Origin: Coffea arabica
Taxonomy: Eukaryota; Streptophyta; Magnoliopsida; Gentianales; Rubiaceae
NCBI RefSeq assembly: GCF_036785885.1
Contig: NC_092323.1
Location: forward strand, 12,904,501 to 12,968,500
Direction of reading: 5' to 3'
Length of the DNA: 64,000 nt
The position numbers were made by a program, and so were the translations under genes. Shown here in pieces: positions 37,271-47,849 of the stretch. The notes below the pieces were generated by a model. That model had not been told where the DNA came from and made no database searches. It saw only the letters and a list, made by a program, of their open reading frames with translations. The stretch's first letter is position 1, and each line of letters starts with the position of its first letter.

Positions 37271-39011
37271 ATGCTACTTCTCCATAACAGTGAATTTTGA
37301 ATTGTCATCTAAAATGTGAAAACTGCATATCAGAGCTAGTCTTTCAGGGGCTGTTTTAGTCAGTCAATCGTTTTATGTTTCTGGATCTTGCTGTATAACT
37401 AATCTTCACTCCTGAAGTCCTTTTCAAACGATTTGGAAAACCATAGGTCGTTGTAAGATATTGCATTCAATTGGCTTTCTGGTATGACATAAGGATTCCA
37501 CAATTGTCTCTGTCATTGCTGTAGATTTCAGATAATTATATATATCATCCGATGCAAGACTTTTACTGAAGCAGCTTGGAAGCAATCATTAAATCAGGTG
37601 GATGCATACATTATTGTTAAACAAAATTTGTCGGTAAAAATATACTGAGAAAAGCAGAAACACGCCCCTTAAGTTGATTGGTTGTGATGATTATCTTTAT
37701 CATTCAAGTTATATCCTCTTCTGCTGACGAATTTTACGCCTATAAACAGCTTACAAAACAAAGATTTTAGGTTCTTCTTTGGAACAGTAAATGATTTGGA
37801 CATAAAACTTGAATCAAGCGAGACAAAGATATGCATCTGTATTGTAGCCACTGACTTTGCTAGCCCTTTTAATAATTAGGTAGAAAGAGTGATGAAGTAC
37901 AACTCTCGTCTTAGGCATGTTAGAAGCTCCATCAGGGTCCAGTGAGGCATTTTGTCCATCAGCCATGCACTTAGTCGTTTTGCAGAGAAATTAAGCTAAT
38001 ATTGGGATTAGCTAAATCCACCACTCAATTGAATGATTGATGGATGAGACTTCTTAAAATTGGAAGGAAGGGATGAGATTTCCATGGTCTTTTATATTCA
38101 CTTGCAAACCTATTGATTGTCAACGGATGTTGTCTGGATTAACCACTGAGTTTTGACACCAGCAATTGCAATCGAACTGTGTAATCATAGTTTAGGATCA
38201 TATTGAAAGGGTTGAAATTGTGCCACGTTCTTCGATATTGATTTTTAATCGTCGATCGTATGACGTGATTATAGCCAATTTACATTGGCCACCTGCCACT
38301 ATAATGGAGAAGATTTTATTATTCAAGTTTAAAATGCAAGATAGAGGCATTGGACTGATCATGACAAACCATATTTAATTATTTATTCCTTTGTTTGAGA
38401 TGTGATTTATTTTGTAGGTGAAGGGGCTTGAGCTTCCACACTCACAAAGAAAAAATATGGAAGGAATCGAATTCGAGATCACTCCTTACATTCTCTTCTG
38501 AACCATCCAAACTATCTCACTTACACTAAAAAGAAGGCATAAAAATAAATAAATAAAAAGGTTTAAGCAAAGGGGCTTAAGCATCCATTGGATATAAATC
38601 AAGCTCGAGTTCCGGAAATTCTATCTAAGGCAAAGTTCTGGAATACTATGTAACCTAGGTAATATTAACGGGCCTCCACAACAGCCCAAAATTTTAGTCA
38701 ACGATTTCATCCATTTCTCTAAGTTAAAAAAAAAAGAGTAGATTTTGTTTAAAAACTTCTACAATCACCCCCTCTTAAAAAGTAGGTAATTAGGTTATAA
38801 CTTATAACTTTCTTTAATCTAATATTGCTGAAAAAATAGATTGTAAATGACATAATATTTTTTGGTATAAGATTGTAAGCGTAAAATAATTATCTTTTTA
38901 TTTTGAAGTATATTTGTAGGAGACAATTTCAATAACCTTAAAAAAGCTAAATTTGACAAAAGTGTGTTTAAATATAAAAAGTTAAAATGAACTCAAAAAA
39001 ATTGCACCTTC
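37271..39011. other. Intergenic region between SnRK2 and eS6 genes
   Basis: About 1.7 kb holding the SnRK2 3' region and AT-rich spacer. A phrase AAGGGGCTTGAGC near 38423 recurs as AAGGGGCTTAAGC near 38571. No gene is recognised. Confidence 0.5.
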
Positions 39012-39198
39012 AGGCCCATCAGGCCCAATATCCCATTTTTAAGCCCAACTTCTTTTATCCAGTGTTCAGTTTGACGAAATCCGAACACTTCGATCAAAAA
39101 GCTTAAAAATTCTTACGTCGGCCCAGTCACAAAACCCTACATCCCTTCCGCCTCTCACTCATATATAAATGCCTCAACGCCCCATCCCGAAACCCTAA
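39012..39198 (+). promoter_or_regulatory. Site II and telo-box promoter of the eS6 gene
   Basis: Site II cores (GGCCCA/AGCCCA, the reverse of TGGGCY) lie at about 39012-39018, 39021-39027, 39041-39047 and 39119-39125. Telo-boxes (AAACCCTA) lie at 39132-39139 and 39190-39197. A TATATAA box is at 39163-39169. Site II bound by TCP factors together with the telo-box is the known signature of plant ribosomal-protein and proliferation genes, and it sits immediately upstream of a ribosomal-protein start codon. Confidence 0.7.
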
Positions 39199-39288
39199 TC
39201 AGCAGAGTGAGGCACAGAGCATTTTTAGAGAGAGAAAGAAGACAGAACATTTCTTCTCTACGGCAGCCTCCACTCGTTTGCTTCAATC

Positions 39289-41410
39289 ATGAAGGTTCTT
39301 CTTCTTCTTCTTCTTCCTCTAAACCCTAATTCTTATCTTTCCCTTTATCTCGTGCTCTCTTACGCTTGAACAATTAAAAAAAGGAATGAGTTTTCTGTTA
39401 TTAGTTTCGAATTTTTATTCCTTTGTTTTGTTTTGGTGATTGCAGTTCAACATCGCGAATCCCACCACAGGATGCCAGAAAAAGCTTGAAATTGACGATG
39501 ACCAAAAACTGTACGCCTCCTTTTTGTTGTTCTAGTGCATTTTTTTACTGTTTATTAAGGGGATTTGTTATATTCTAGTTGATTTCAATTGCGCCGAAGT
39601 GATTGCGTAGTGCATTTGTTTTTAGGTAATTTAGCTGAGTGGCCGTATCAATTTTTAGAATTGTTATCCTGTGATTTCTGTATTGAGTTTTATAACTTAA
39701 TATGATTGGCTTATTGGGAGGAATGTCTCCTCATATTGGAGTTAATTGGTCATTTCATCTGCGATTGGCTTACTGTAAAAAAATTTAAACGATGTGAACA
39801 TGAACATTTTAATAATTATGAGCTCTTTTTTGGGTAGGGCATTATTAGCTGCACTCTAGTCGGATTTGAGTTTCGAAAAGTATTAGCTGGAGAAGTTCTT
39901 GGTTGTGGAATTGTTGCTGAAACAAAGTAAAGTTGAATTATATATGCCTGGGTATGAGGATGCTGAGGTTGTAAATTGGAACAATTTGCTTCTAGTTGTG
40001 TTTTTAAGTTTCTTATGGGAATTATTATGGTAGAAATAGCCATGGGGCCCCTTTTAACATGGTTTGGTGATTGTTTAAGTATTGTACTTGGTGTAGTTAC
40101 AAGGCACTCTCTTAAGTTTCCAATTGGTCTTGTTACGTGTGGGTAACTGTTTGTTTTCATTGATATGGAAATTGCTTTCGCCTTCCTATTATGTTTTCGA
40201 ACGGTGATGATATTTATGGTTATGAGATTAGATGCTTGCAACTTTTGGTGATAGCTGGGTTATGGTTATTAGATTGGATGGTTGCAGCCCTTCCTGATTG
40301 GAGCTATTCTGTTTGAACTGGATGAATTTATTGTTGCTTTTACTTTTACTGCAAATTACTTGGCTTGATATGCTTAATTCTACTTTTAACAAAAGGACCC
40401 CTGCTGATTTCACAACTTTCTTGTTCAATAATTAGTCGCATATTTTGGGACAAGAGGATCTCACAGGAAGTCAGTGGCGATGCCCTTGGCGATGTATGTA
40501 TCTTGTTAGCAGTCTTTTAGTCATTTTCTGTTGTTACATTTGCATCACTGTGCAGAAACATGAACATAACTTGTTTGTATTTTGCAGGAGTTCAAGGGGT
40601 ATGTGTTCAAGATAATGGGTGGATGTGACAAGCAGGGTTTTCCCATGAAACAGGGAGTTTTGACTCCTGGGCGTGTCCGTCTCTTGCTTCATAGAGGTCA
40701 GAATCTCCATGAGAAAAAAGATGATCAAACAGGCATTATTGCAATTTGTAGTCACTTGATGAATTGTATATTTAACTTGATCAGGCACCCCATGCTTCCG
40801 TGGTTATGGGAGGAGAAATGGCGAGCGTAGGAGGAAGTCTGTTCGTGGATGTATTGTTAGCCCCGACCTCTCTGTCCTGAACTTGGTCATTGTCAAGAAG
40901 GGTGAAAATGACCTGCCTGGACTCACTGATATTGAGAAGCCAAGGATGAGAGGTCCAAAGAGGGCTTCGAAAATCAGAAAGCTCTTCAATCTGTCAAAAG
41001 AAGATGATGTCAGAAAGTATGTCAATACATACAGGAGGACTTTCACAACAAAGGCTGGTGAGTTTTTGATTTACTGTTATCTTTTCCTCCTTTTATTCCT
41101 TCTTCAAGTTGAAAGCAGATATACTCTAGTGCGGATTGTTGCTGAGTTTGTATCAATGTTTATATCGACAGGTAAAAAGGTTAGCAAAGCTCCCAAGATT
41201 CAGAGGTTGGTTACCCCATTGACACTCCAGAGAAAGAGAGCAAGAATTGCTCAGAAGAAGAAGAGAATTGCAAAGGCTAAGTCTGAAGCAGCTGAGTATC
41301 AGAAGCTTCTTGCTACCAGGCTGAAGGAGCAGCGTGAAAGAAGAAGTGAGAGTTTGGCTAAGAAGAGGTCAAGGCTATCTGCAGCCTCGAAACCCTCTAT
41401 TGCTGCTTAA
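39289..41410 (+). CDS. RPS6: 40S ribosomal protein S6 (eS6)
   Basis: Six exons: 39289-39294 (ATG AAG only), 39446-39510, 40436-40493, 40588-40696, 40785-41057 and 41172-41410; 249 aa, the usual plant length. The first exon carries just two codons, so the start cannot be found by open-frame length; [20 protein letters not shown] matches eS6 exactly. Other landmarks are [40 protein letters not shown] and the helical basic tail ending [20 protein letters not shown]. eS6 sits in the small ribosomal subunit; its C-terminal serines (in RRSES and SRLSAAS) are targets of S6 kinase downstream of TOR. The promoter carries site II and telo-box elements. Nothing looks broken. Symbol follows the family; the locus number in its own genome is unknown. 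Confidence 0.97.
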
Positions 41411-42412
41411 GTTATGAGGATGCGGTCCTCATTTTTTGGCTATGATGCTTTCTATATTCCTTGAGTTACTATCTGGCAAATGTTTGGAGAATTTTGACTG
41501 CAATTTAGGTGTGTAGTATGATTGACTTTGGATTTATGTTTTAAAGATTTTCGGGTTCCGGACAGAGTTTTTATTGGGTTTGACGATTTAGTTAATTATA
41601 ATTACAACTTCGTTTATTCAACTTCCTCTCAGAAAGATGAGTTAGTGTGACAAATATTATCGTTTGCAGCATACCAAAGGAGTTTTTAACTTGAAAAATT
41701 CTGTTGATGTAAACATTTAGCTCCTAGTTGGATTAGAAGGATAGTATGAGTTTCAGATGTAGGTCCCAATGCATCAACTGTCGAGTTGGAAAAAGTATCA
41801 TGCACTCGTTGTTATGAGACGGAAATTTTAGTCTGCTTAAGTCACTGATTAAAGGGAGTGGCAGTAACAATGGCATGGAAGATGGAGCAGGGAAATCCTC
41901 GATGTTGCTGCTTTTGTTGGAACACGAGGGAATGCTGGGTTTCGTTGATGCATTGTCCTAGTAATTTACAGTAGAGCGTACATTCCTTAGTGAATGGAAG
42001 AAGGGTAGGTTGCAGAACTTGTCTAAACCCCATCCTTCCAAAGCAGTTTTGGGTTTGTTTCTTTTTGTCGGCAGTGTTTCTTTTTGCCAATTGACCGAGT
42101 CTGGCTAGTTCTGCGGCTTTGTTATGGTTGCCACGAGTGCGTCTAGGGAAGTAGGAATATTTGTCAAGGCTTCTGTAATTGATTTCTTCCGCAGAGGACT
42201 CATTGGTAAGTGATACGAGAGCTTGTGTATTGCAGCCTAAGTTGCGAACTCGAATTTGTTAACGTTGAACATTTTATTTTCTAATTGAATTTCCTAGTAT
42301 ACGAAAAAGTGAAAAGGGCTTCTCGTGGCATTGGTAAAACTTTGCTTTCTCCAATTGAAATTTCCTGGTCTATGAAAAAGTGATAAGGCTTCTTGTCTCT
42401 TTTGATTGGACA
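41411..42412. other. Region downstream of eS6, before the Pack-MULE
   Basis: The first few hundred bases are the eS6 3' region. The rest holds a weak RNase H-like relic on the minus strand. Two copies of a GAAATTTCCTGGTCTATGAAAAAGTG-type phrase, split by a short spacer near 42290-42390, suggest another small duplication. Confidence 0.4.
41840..42250 (-). pseudogene. Possible RNase H-like relic (LINE-derived)
   Basis: On the minus strand, from about 42235, a frame reads CNTQALVSLTNESSAEEINYRSL, then a shortened middle, then RGNHNKAAELARLGQ. In plant LINE RNase H domains (the RVT_3 type) a CDSxAVV..L block is followed by xRxxNxAAxxLARLG, so the order fits. The spacing is too short, implying a deletion. 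The downstream 250 bp are unassigned. Weak call. Confidence 0.35.
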
Positions 42413-42421
42413 AAAAATTTC

Positions 42422-43670
42422 GGGCAAATTATCGAATTGGCCCTTAAACTCTTTGTCTAAGTAAAAATAAGCCCCTCATCTATTTTTTGCTGACTTTAAG
42501 CCCTCGAACTTGTAAAATTGGACACCCGTGACCCTTTTAGCCAGTTTCTCCGGTTTTGCAACCGGAAAGTGAATTCACACGAATGCCAGTATGCTTTTAA
42601 GAAGGGCATTTTTGTCAAGCAAAAAAGGAACAACTCATCTCTCCTCTCTCCTCATTGACTTCTCCACCGATGCCGTCTCCCTCTCCCTCCCATTCGTCTC
42701 CTCCCCTATGGACACCATCAATGCCGACGTTTCCCAGAAGCCCTCCAATCCTTCCAAAATACACCATTGCCACCACCCCCGTTGTTCTCACCGCCGTTAA
42801 CTCCTCCTCAATGCCCACCCTGCAGACTTCCGAGGCCAAAGCCCAACAAATTACTGATTCTTCCTCCTCCCCTTCTGCCATACCTATTCCGACCACTGCT
42901 TCCTCCTCCTCTACCACCACCACTACCATCACCTCCACCTCCGCGTCGACCAGCACTGCTGTTACTTCCACCACAGTTTCCACACCCACGGCATCTATGC
43001 CCAAGAATCGGAGGCGTAGTGCTGTCCAATCAGCTAGGGTTCTGCCCCAGATCATCAAACCCCTGTTGGCCGAAGGTGAAATCAATGCCGCTCTCCACCA
43101 CCTCCGCGTTGTTGACCCTTTACTTGCTACCCTGATCGATACCCACCAGCCTCCGGCATTTGAGTCTCACCACTCCCCATTCCTTGCCCTCACCAAGAGC
43201 ATTCTCTATCAGCAACTCGCCTACAAAGCAGGCACCTCAATCTACAATTGCTTTGTAGTGCTCTGCGGTGGTGAGACTGCAGTTCTTCCCGACGATGTGC
43301 TGGGTCTATCTACTCAGCAGCTCAAACAAGTCGGTGTCTCTGGTAGAAAAGCCAGCTATTTATATGACCATGGCCTCAAATCAACTGTGCGTTAGCTACC
43401 GTGTTCTACTGTGTGTGGAAGAGATCGAAAGAGGGGGTACTGAAACCCTAGCGTCGCGCGAGTTTTGAATCTTTTGACAAAAATGCCCTTCTTAAAAGCA
43501 TACTGGCATTCGTGTGAATTCACTTTCCGGTTGCAAAACCGGAGAAACTGGCTAAAAGGGTCACGGGTGTCCAATTTTACAAGTTCGAGGGCTTAAAGTC
43601 AGCAAAAAATAGATGAGGGGCTTATTTTTACTTAGACAAAGAGTTCAAGGGCCAATTGGATAATTTGCCC
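42422..43670. mobile_element. Pack-MULE (Mutator-like element carrying a captured gene fragment)
   Basis: A 1249-bp element is bounded by terminal inverted repeats of 197 bp (42422-42618 and 43474-43670). These differ at only about two positions (near bases 13 and 25). A perfect 9-bp direct repeat AAAAATTTC flanks it (42413-42421 and 43671-43679). Long TIRs plus a 9-bp target duplication define Mutator-like elements. The interior has no transposase but carries host-like coding sequence related to DNA-3-methyladenine glycosylase, which makes it a Pack-MULE. Near-identical TIRs indicate recent insertion. The right flank is itself a foldback element (43702-44035), so the MULE landed beside or within older repeats. 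Confidence 0.92.
42670..43395 (+). pseudogene. Captured 5' part of a DNA-3-methyladenine glycosylase gene (HhH-GPD family)
   Basis: An ATG at 42670 opens 241 codons inside the Pack-MULE. The first 115 residues are Ser/Thr/Pro-rich low complexity. Then comes PQIIKPLLAEGEINAALHHL and HSPFLALTKSILYQQLAYKAG, followed by the LSTQQLKQVGVSGRKASYL block. These match the N-terminal half of plant alkylbase DNA glycosylases (At1g75230/At1g19480 type), which excise 3-methyladenine. The frame ends shortly after SGRKASYL, so the rest of the helix-hairpin-helix and the catalytic Asp are missing; no glycosylase activity is expected. The open frame itself is unbroken. Just downstream of 42700, another frame reads MDTINADVSQKPSNP, hinting that the native start was in a different frame. 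An intact donor gene should exist elsewhere in the genome. Confidence 0.8.
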
Positions 43671-43701
43671 AAAAATTTCAGTGGTCAATGAATTATTGTT
43701 C

Positions 43702-44035
43702 AACTTTTGATCATCAAATAATTTGTCGTCACAAATTAGCCACTAAATTAACTAATCAGCATATTCGTCATCATTTCGTCGATTATTGCTCTTAATCTAC
43801 CAAATAATCAGAATTGTGTTTTGGAAAAAAAAATGCCCGTATTAGGCAAATAAATCCTCATATTTTGACATGTGTTCTGATTATTTTGTAGATTAAGAGC
43901 AATAATGAATATTTTTTTTGTCAAAACACAATTTTGATTATTTTGTAAATTAAGAACAATAATGACGAAACGGTCATGCGTGTATTGATTAGGTAGTTTA
44001 ATAGTTAACTTATAACGAAAAATTATTTGATGATC
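43702..44035. mobile_element. Foldback (inverted-repeat) element
   Basis: The left arm (CAACTTTTGATCATCAAATAA, then ACTAATCAGCATATTCGTCA, then GCTCTTAATCTAC) is answered on the right by GTAGATTAAGAGC, AATGACGAAACGGTCATGCG and TTATTTGATGATCAAATG. The two arms can pair over most of about 330 bp. The Pack-MULE ends about 32 bp to its left. Non-coding. Confidence 0.5.
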
Positions 44036-44080
44036 AAATGTCGAAATGGATAATATTTTTTTTCCAACAAACGTTAACAG

Positions 44081-44083
<3 letters not shown>

Positions 44084-44126
<43 letters not shown>
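44084..44126. repeat. (TA)n microsatellite
   Basis: About 21 TA units. Confidence 0.9.
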
Positions 44127-44129
<3 letters not shown>

Positions 44130-44130
<1 letters not shown>

Positions 44131-44363
44131 CTTGATATTACAAAATTTAATTACAAAAAGGGGACCTGCCCTCATTTCCTTTCTTGCTAATTCTAGCAGC
44201 CATACTGGAAAATCACATTCCCATTCTATGTGTGGTGCAAATTGAGCTAGTTCATGGCTGCATCTATTTTCTGCCCTATGCACAAAAGACAAGCTACAGC
44301 TTTGAAACCATTGCCTTAACTCCTAAAGATCTTCCAAAAGAGTTGCAATGTTGTAGTTATTTA
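44130..44363 (-). pseudogene. RNase H-like relic, 3' half (split by a Harbinger-like element)
   Basis: On the minus strand the frame reads LRQWFQSCSLSFVHRAENRCS and continues HELAQFAPHIEWECDFPVWL. This is the C-terminal pattern of plant RNase H-like (RVT_3) domains, where an SLSFVxRxxNxxAHxLA block precedes the tail. The 5' half lies at 46010-46160 on the other side of the 44364-46006 insertion. At least one frame break is present. Confidence 0.55.
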
Positions 44364-45280
44364 GGGGGCGTTTGGTAAGAGGGTATCGGAATGGGGTTAT
44401 GGAATAAACCCCATAACTCATGTTTGGTTTACTGGTATTGGAATTGAAATATTGGAATGATATCTAAAAATATGTCATTTCTCCATTCCTGACTAAGTTC
44501 GTGGGTTTTGTCCAAAACCCAAATCTTATTCCCGGTCCCTCTTCTTCCTCTCTTTTTCATTATTTCCGTCGCCTTTCTCCCCCCAATTCTCTGCCCTAAT
44601 TACCCCTTAAAAACACGACAAGCTGGAGCTTTTGCCGTGGGAAGAAGAAAAAAAACGAATGAAAACCACATCTGTGCTACTAGAGAGGTACGCAAGTTTT
44701 CTTCTGTTTGTTTTCTTGTTCCAAGTTCTCTATTCTCCAAGTCCATAAACAAGAATAATTTGTGCAATAGTGGATCTTCTTCTGCTGATTCTCAATCTTC
44801 CATTTCCCTTGTAGATTTTTTGCTCTTGGGAGCAGTAAGTACTATGCTTTCTGTACGGTCCGGCAAATCTGCACACTTTTCTTATTTTGTTTTCTCTTCT
44901 GATATTAGCAGTTAGCAGATCTTCATGATTCTTGAGCTTTAGTGCTTCTTTTTTGTGGGTTCTGGCTCTTTTTTGTTTTGTCTTCCGCTATTGACTTTGT
45001 GGGGTCAAAATGAAAATCATAGTTTATTCCATCATCTTCTTGAATGCTGATCTCAAATGCAACCCAAAAAATGCAAAAGAATCCAAAACCAATAAGCATC
45101 AGATTTGTATCAATAGGATGAAGTACGGATCTGCATCATATCACCAAAGGTTCCCCACTCGCAAATCGAATTGGAATTTAGGCGTTACTCAAACCATTGA
45201 TTTTGTGAGTTGAGTTATCACTTGAAACCCACCTACTTCATATTGGTGCAAGATTAGAAGTGCAGACCGTGGAATATTAT

Positions 45281-45546
45281 AAATTTGTTAAATAGCCTGA
45301 AACCCGCTTGCGGGTTTCCCCCTTATGTAAAATGACTAAAAGCTGCGTTTCTGTTCTATTTATATCAAACACATACTCTCAAACCCTCACCTGAAGGGTG
45401 AGGATGAGAGGGGAGGTTTGCTGGGCATCCTAGGGCCCTCCGATGGGCATGTGCAACTCAACGCAGCTTGCATGTAAAAAAAAATTTTTTTTTTAAGTAA
45501 TTTGTTAAATAGCCTGCCTGAAACCCGCTTGCGGGTTTCCCCCTTA
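45281..45546 (+). repeat. Direct repeat pair inside the Harbinger-like element
   Basis: A word beginning AATTTGTTAAATAGCCTG and ending CGGGTTTCCCCCTTAT occurs at about 45281-45326 and again at about 45499-45546, the second with a 4-bp CCTG expansion. It flanks a nested hairpin element. Confidence 0.65.
45340..45469. mobile_element. Nested short hairpin MITE
   Basis: AAGCTGCGTT at 45340-45349 and AACGCAGCTT at 45460-45469 are perfect inverted repeats bounding 130 bp. The interior has a second small stem (CCTCACC / GGTGAGG). It lies between the two direct repeats described above. Confidence 0.45.
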
Positions 45547-46009
45547 TTTTCGTCTATTCACTCAGCTCCTTCTGTTTTGACGATTTTCGTCCACTTTTCA
45601 GGTTAATTCAAACCACGGGGTATCGACTGGTATGATATGAAACCACAGGGGGTTTTTATGTATGATTGCTTAACCACAGGGGGGTTTTTTGTTGTTTACC
45701 CTTAAAAATACAAAAACCTGCATAACTCTCCCCAACATATGACAAGATTATTAATAAGATTTATGTAATTTTTCTTTTGAAACTCTAAGACAAGGTTTAT
45801 TGTCAATTTTACAGGTAAGGTTAAAATTGGAAATTTATTAGATTCCATTCCGAAAGAACCAACGAACCAAACATCAAGTATAGTAATGATACCCATTTCA
45901 GATACTTGAACCAAACAGATGTATTGGAATGAAAGGTCTCATTCCAAACCCAGGATATCCGATTCCAAATCCGAATCCGATTCCAAGCTGCGAACCAAAC
46001 GCCCCCTTA

Positions 46010-46160
46010 CATTGCATGTGTTGATTTGATCCGCCACTGATTTGCAGTCTGTGTCGGCCTCTATTTTGGTCCACCCTACATTTTTTTGGCCTTCACTAAT
46101 GTATTTCTTATAGCTAATGCTTCCACTATGCTGGCTTTCACTCTTTCTCTGACGTACTAT
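46010..46160 (-). pseudogene. RNase H-like relic, 5' half
   Basis: The minus strand reads VEALAIRNTLVKAKK and, after a break, EADTDCKSVADQINTCN. These are the typical EALAIRxAL and xDCKxVxDxIN phrases of plant RNase H-like domains. It is separated from its other half by the Harbinger-like element. Confidence 0.55.
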
Positions 46161-47200
46161 CCTTTTTTAACAGCTGTTGAATTTTTTTTGCCCTTTTTTT
46201 TATTTGATTGGTAATGTTAAAACTTTGATTTTTAGGTTTAGGAGGGACGAGCTGTCACGTTTATCTCCAGAAATGTAGAGCAAACATTCGAAAAGATGAA
46301 GTTACAAGTTGGGCAGGGCCAGCGACGTTGCAAAATTCTCTAAAAACCCCAAAAGATGATAAGTTGTTTATTTGAATTTTCCATATTCTCTCTTCTAGTG
46401 GGGGAGCCACACGTGGCTGTTTCAAACTTAGAAAGTTTAAAAATTTTCAATATTGTTCCCTATTTGCCCCCTCAGAAATTTTTAAAATTCTCTTTCTTAT
46501 CATACATTGCCCTCCTAAATAATTGAAAAACTTCATAATCATTACCTTTCACAAGAGTGTTAGAACTATCAAAAGTTAAATGAAGATATTAATACAAATG
46601 TAATTTTCACTATCAATTCTAAGCACAATTTAGATTTGAAAACATATTTAACGTCGGAAAAAATGAATTTTTAAGATAAAAATGTTTATTGATTTTAAAA
46701 TCTAATATTACTATAATTTTTGTACTATTAGAGTTTGACCCTATAACTTTAGGGTCCTGACTGTGCCACTACTCTCTTCTATGTGGAATGTTTAATTGAA
46801 AGAATTAACGAGTTATTTGGATTTTTATATTTTATTCATATTTGTATCCAACTCTTTTAAAATTAATTTTTTGTATATTTTTTCTTTCTACTAACAATTT
46901 TATACTAAAAAAGGCAAATTTTCTATAAAATCGTAGAGAAAGGAGAGAAAAGATGAAGGATTATATTTCATTTTTTTAACTTGATTTTGAAGGTCACTAT
47001 TTCAATTGTATTATTAATTTGAACATGATTACATTTTCATTATTGTTTTTGTTAGGTGCGTCCTTTTTAATATAGCGACATAAATATGATAATCTAGTAA
47101 TAGTATTTCAGTATGTTACATATATATCATAAACTAGACCAAAAAAAGCCTATTTCTAGGGTCCATTGCATGGAAAAAGACAAAAGATGTGGTCATTATA

Positions 47201-47424
47201 GGACTTGTTCTAAATTGAATATTTTATGTGATTACGGATTCTAATTTTAGTACTATTTGTGATGTCTTCATTTGCTTCTATATTCAGATTATAGATTTTT
47301 TAATAATTTAAAAAGTTAAAACTCATAATCAACTAAATAGTACTTTTTGCTGATTCTAATTATTTTATATAACCACTTTTAATAATCCAATTTTACAAAA
47401 TCTAAAGCAAACGAGAATAAGGCC
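47201..47424 (-). mobile_element. MITE family D, copy 2 (inverted relative to copy 1)
   Basis: Left end GGACTTGTTCTAA, right end ACGAGAATAAGGCC. The reverse complement of the right two-thirds aligns with 32099-32255, sharing GGCCTT-TTCTCG, TTTAGATTTT and AGAATCAGCAAAAA. Confidence 0.5.
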
Positions 47425-47720
47425 ATACTCATTCTTGTTTTCATGTTTTAGTTGAATTACCTATTTTCATAAAATGTGGTTAGCCTATAATCTGACAAGT
47501 TTGCTGAAATTTTTTTTTTCCGTATCGAACATAAATAGTCTGCAACTAGGAACAAAAAAGGAGAGAGAGAGAGAGAGAGATAAGGTTTTCTTGCTTTTTT
47601 TTTTTTTTGATGAAGAGAGATAAAAGGTTGTATGTGATTACTTCGGGAGTGACGTCAAATTCCATAAGACTGTGCGTAAGCACTTCGCAAATATTTGGGA
47701 ACCCAATAGGGACCAGCAGG

Positions 47721-47849
47721 CACAACGGATCTTCTGTCTCACACCCTGTGCCATTCTCTGTCCCACTTTTTATTATATTGCTATTTCTCCTTCATAAACA
47801 TCATGTGGGACAGAGAATGACACAGAATGTGGGACAGAAGATCCGTTGC
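47721..47849. mobile_element. Hairpin MITE with 10-bp target duplication
   Basis: The left arm (CAACGGATCTTCTGTC then CATTCTCTGTCCCAC) and the right arm (GTGGGACAGAGAATG then GACAGAAGATCCGTTG) pair over about 45 bp each, with a short AT-rich loop between them. GACCAGCAGG occurs at 47711-47720 and 47850-47859 as a perfect 10-bp flanking repeat. A 9-10 bp duplication suggests a Mutator-type mobilisation source. Confidence 0.75.

Larger units (their letters stand above)
44364..46006. mobile_element. PIF/Harbinger-type (Tourist-like) element, 1643 bp
   Basis: The termini are GGGGGCGTTTGGT and ACCAAACGCCCCC, a perfect 13-bp inverted repeat. TTA flanks both ends (44361-44363 and 46007-46009), the target duplication typical of Harbinger/Tourist elements. 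Subterminal regions on both sides are rich in GGAAT/ATTCC words. No transposase was recognised, so it is likely non-autonomous. It contains a smaller hairpin element and a 46-bp direct repeat, indicating nested insertion. Confidence 0.8.

Noticed and set aside
38400-38640. Possible SINE near 38400 with GGAATCGAATTCGAG
   Set aside because: The B-box-like word and a repeated AAGGGGCTT phrase are suggestive, but no target duplication or tail was found.
42591-42800. A second open frame at the left of the Pack-MULE
   Set aside because: It overlaps the inverted repeat and the captured fragment in another frame. MDTINADVSQKPSNP may echo the native N-terminus, but the frame ends quickly and I see no independent gene.
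42615-43085. 156-codon open frame on the minus strand opposite the captured fragment
   Set aside because: It is the complement of Ser/Thr/Pro low-complexity coding sequence, giving Val/Glu/Gly-rich nonsense.
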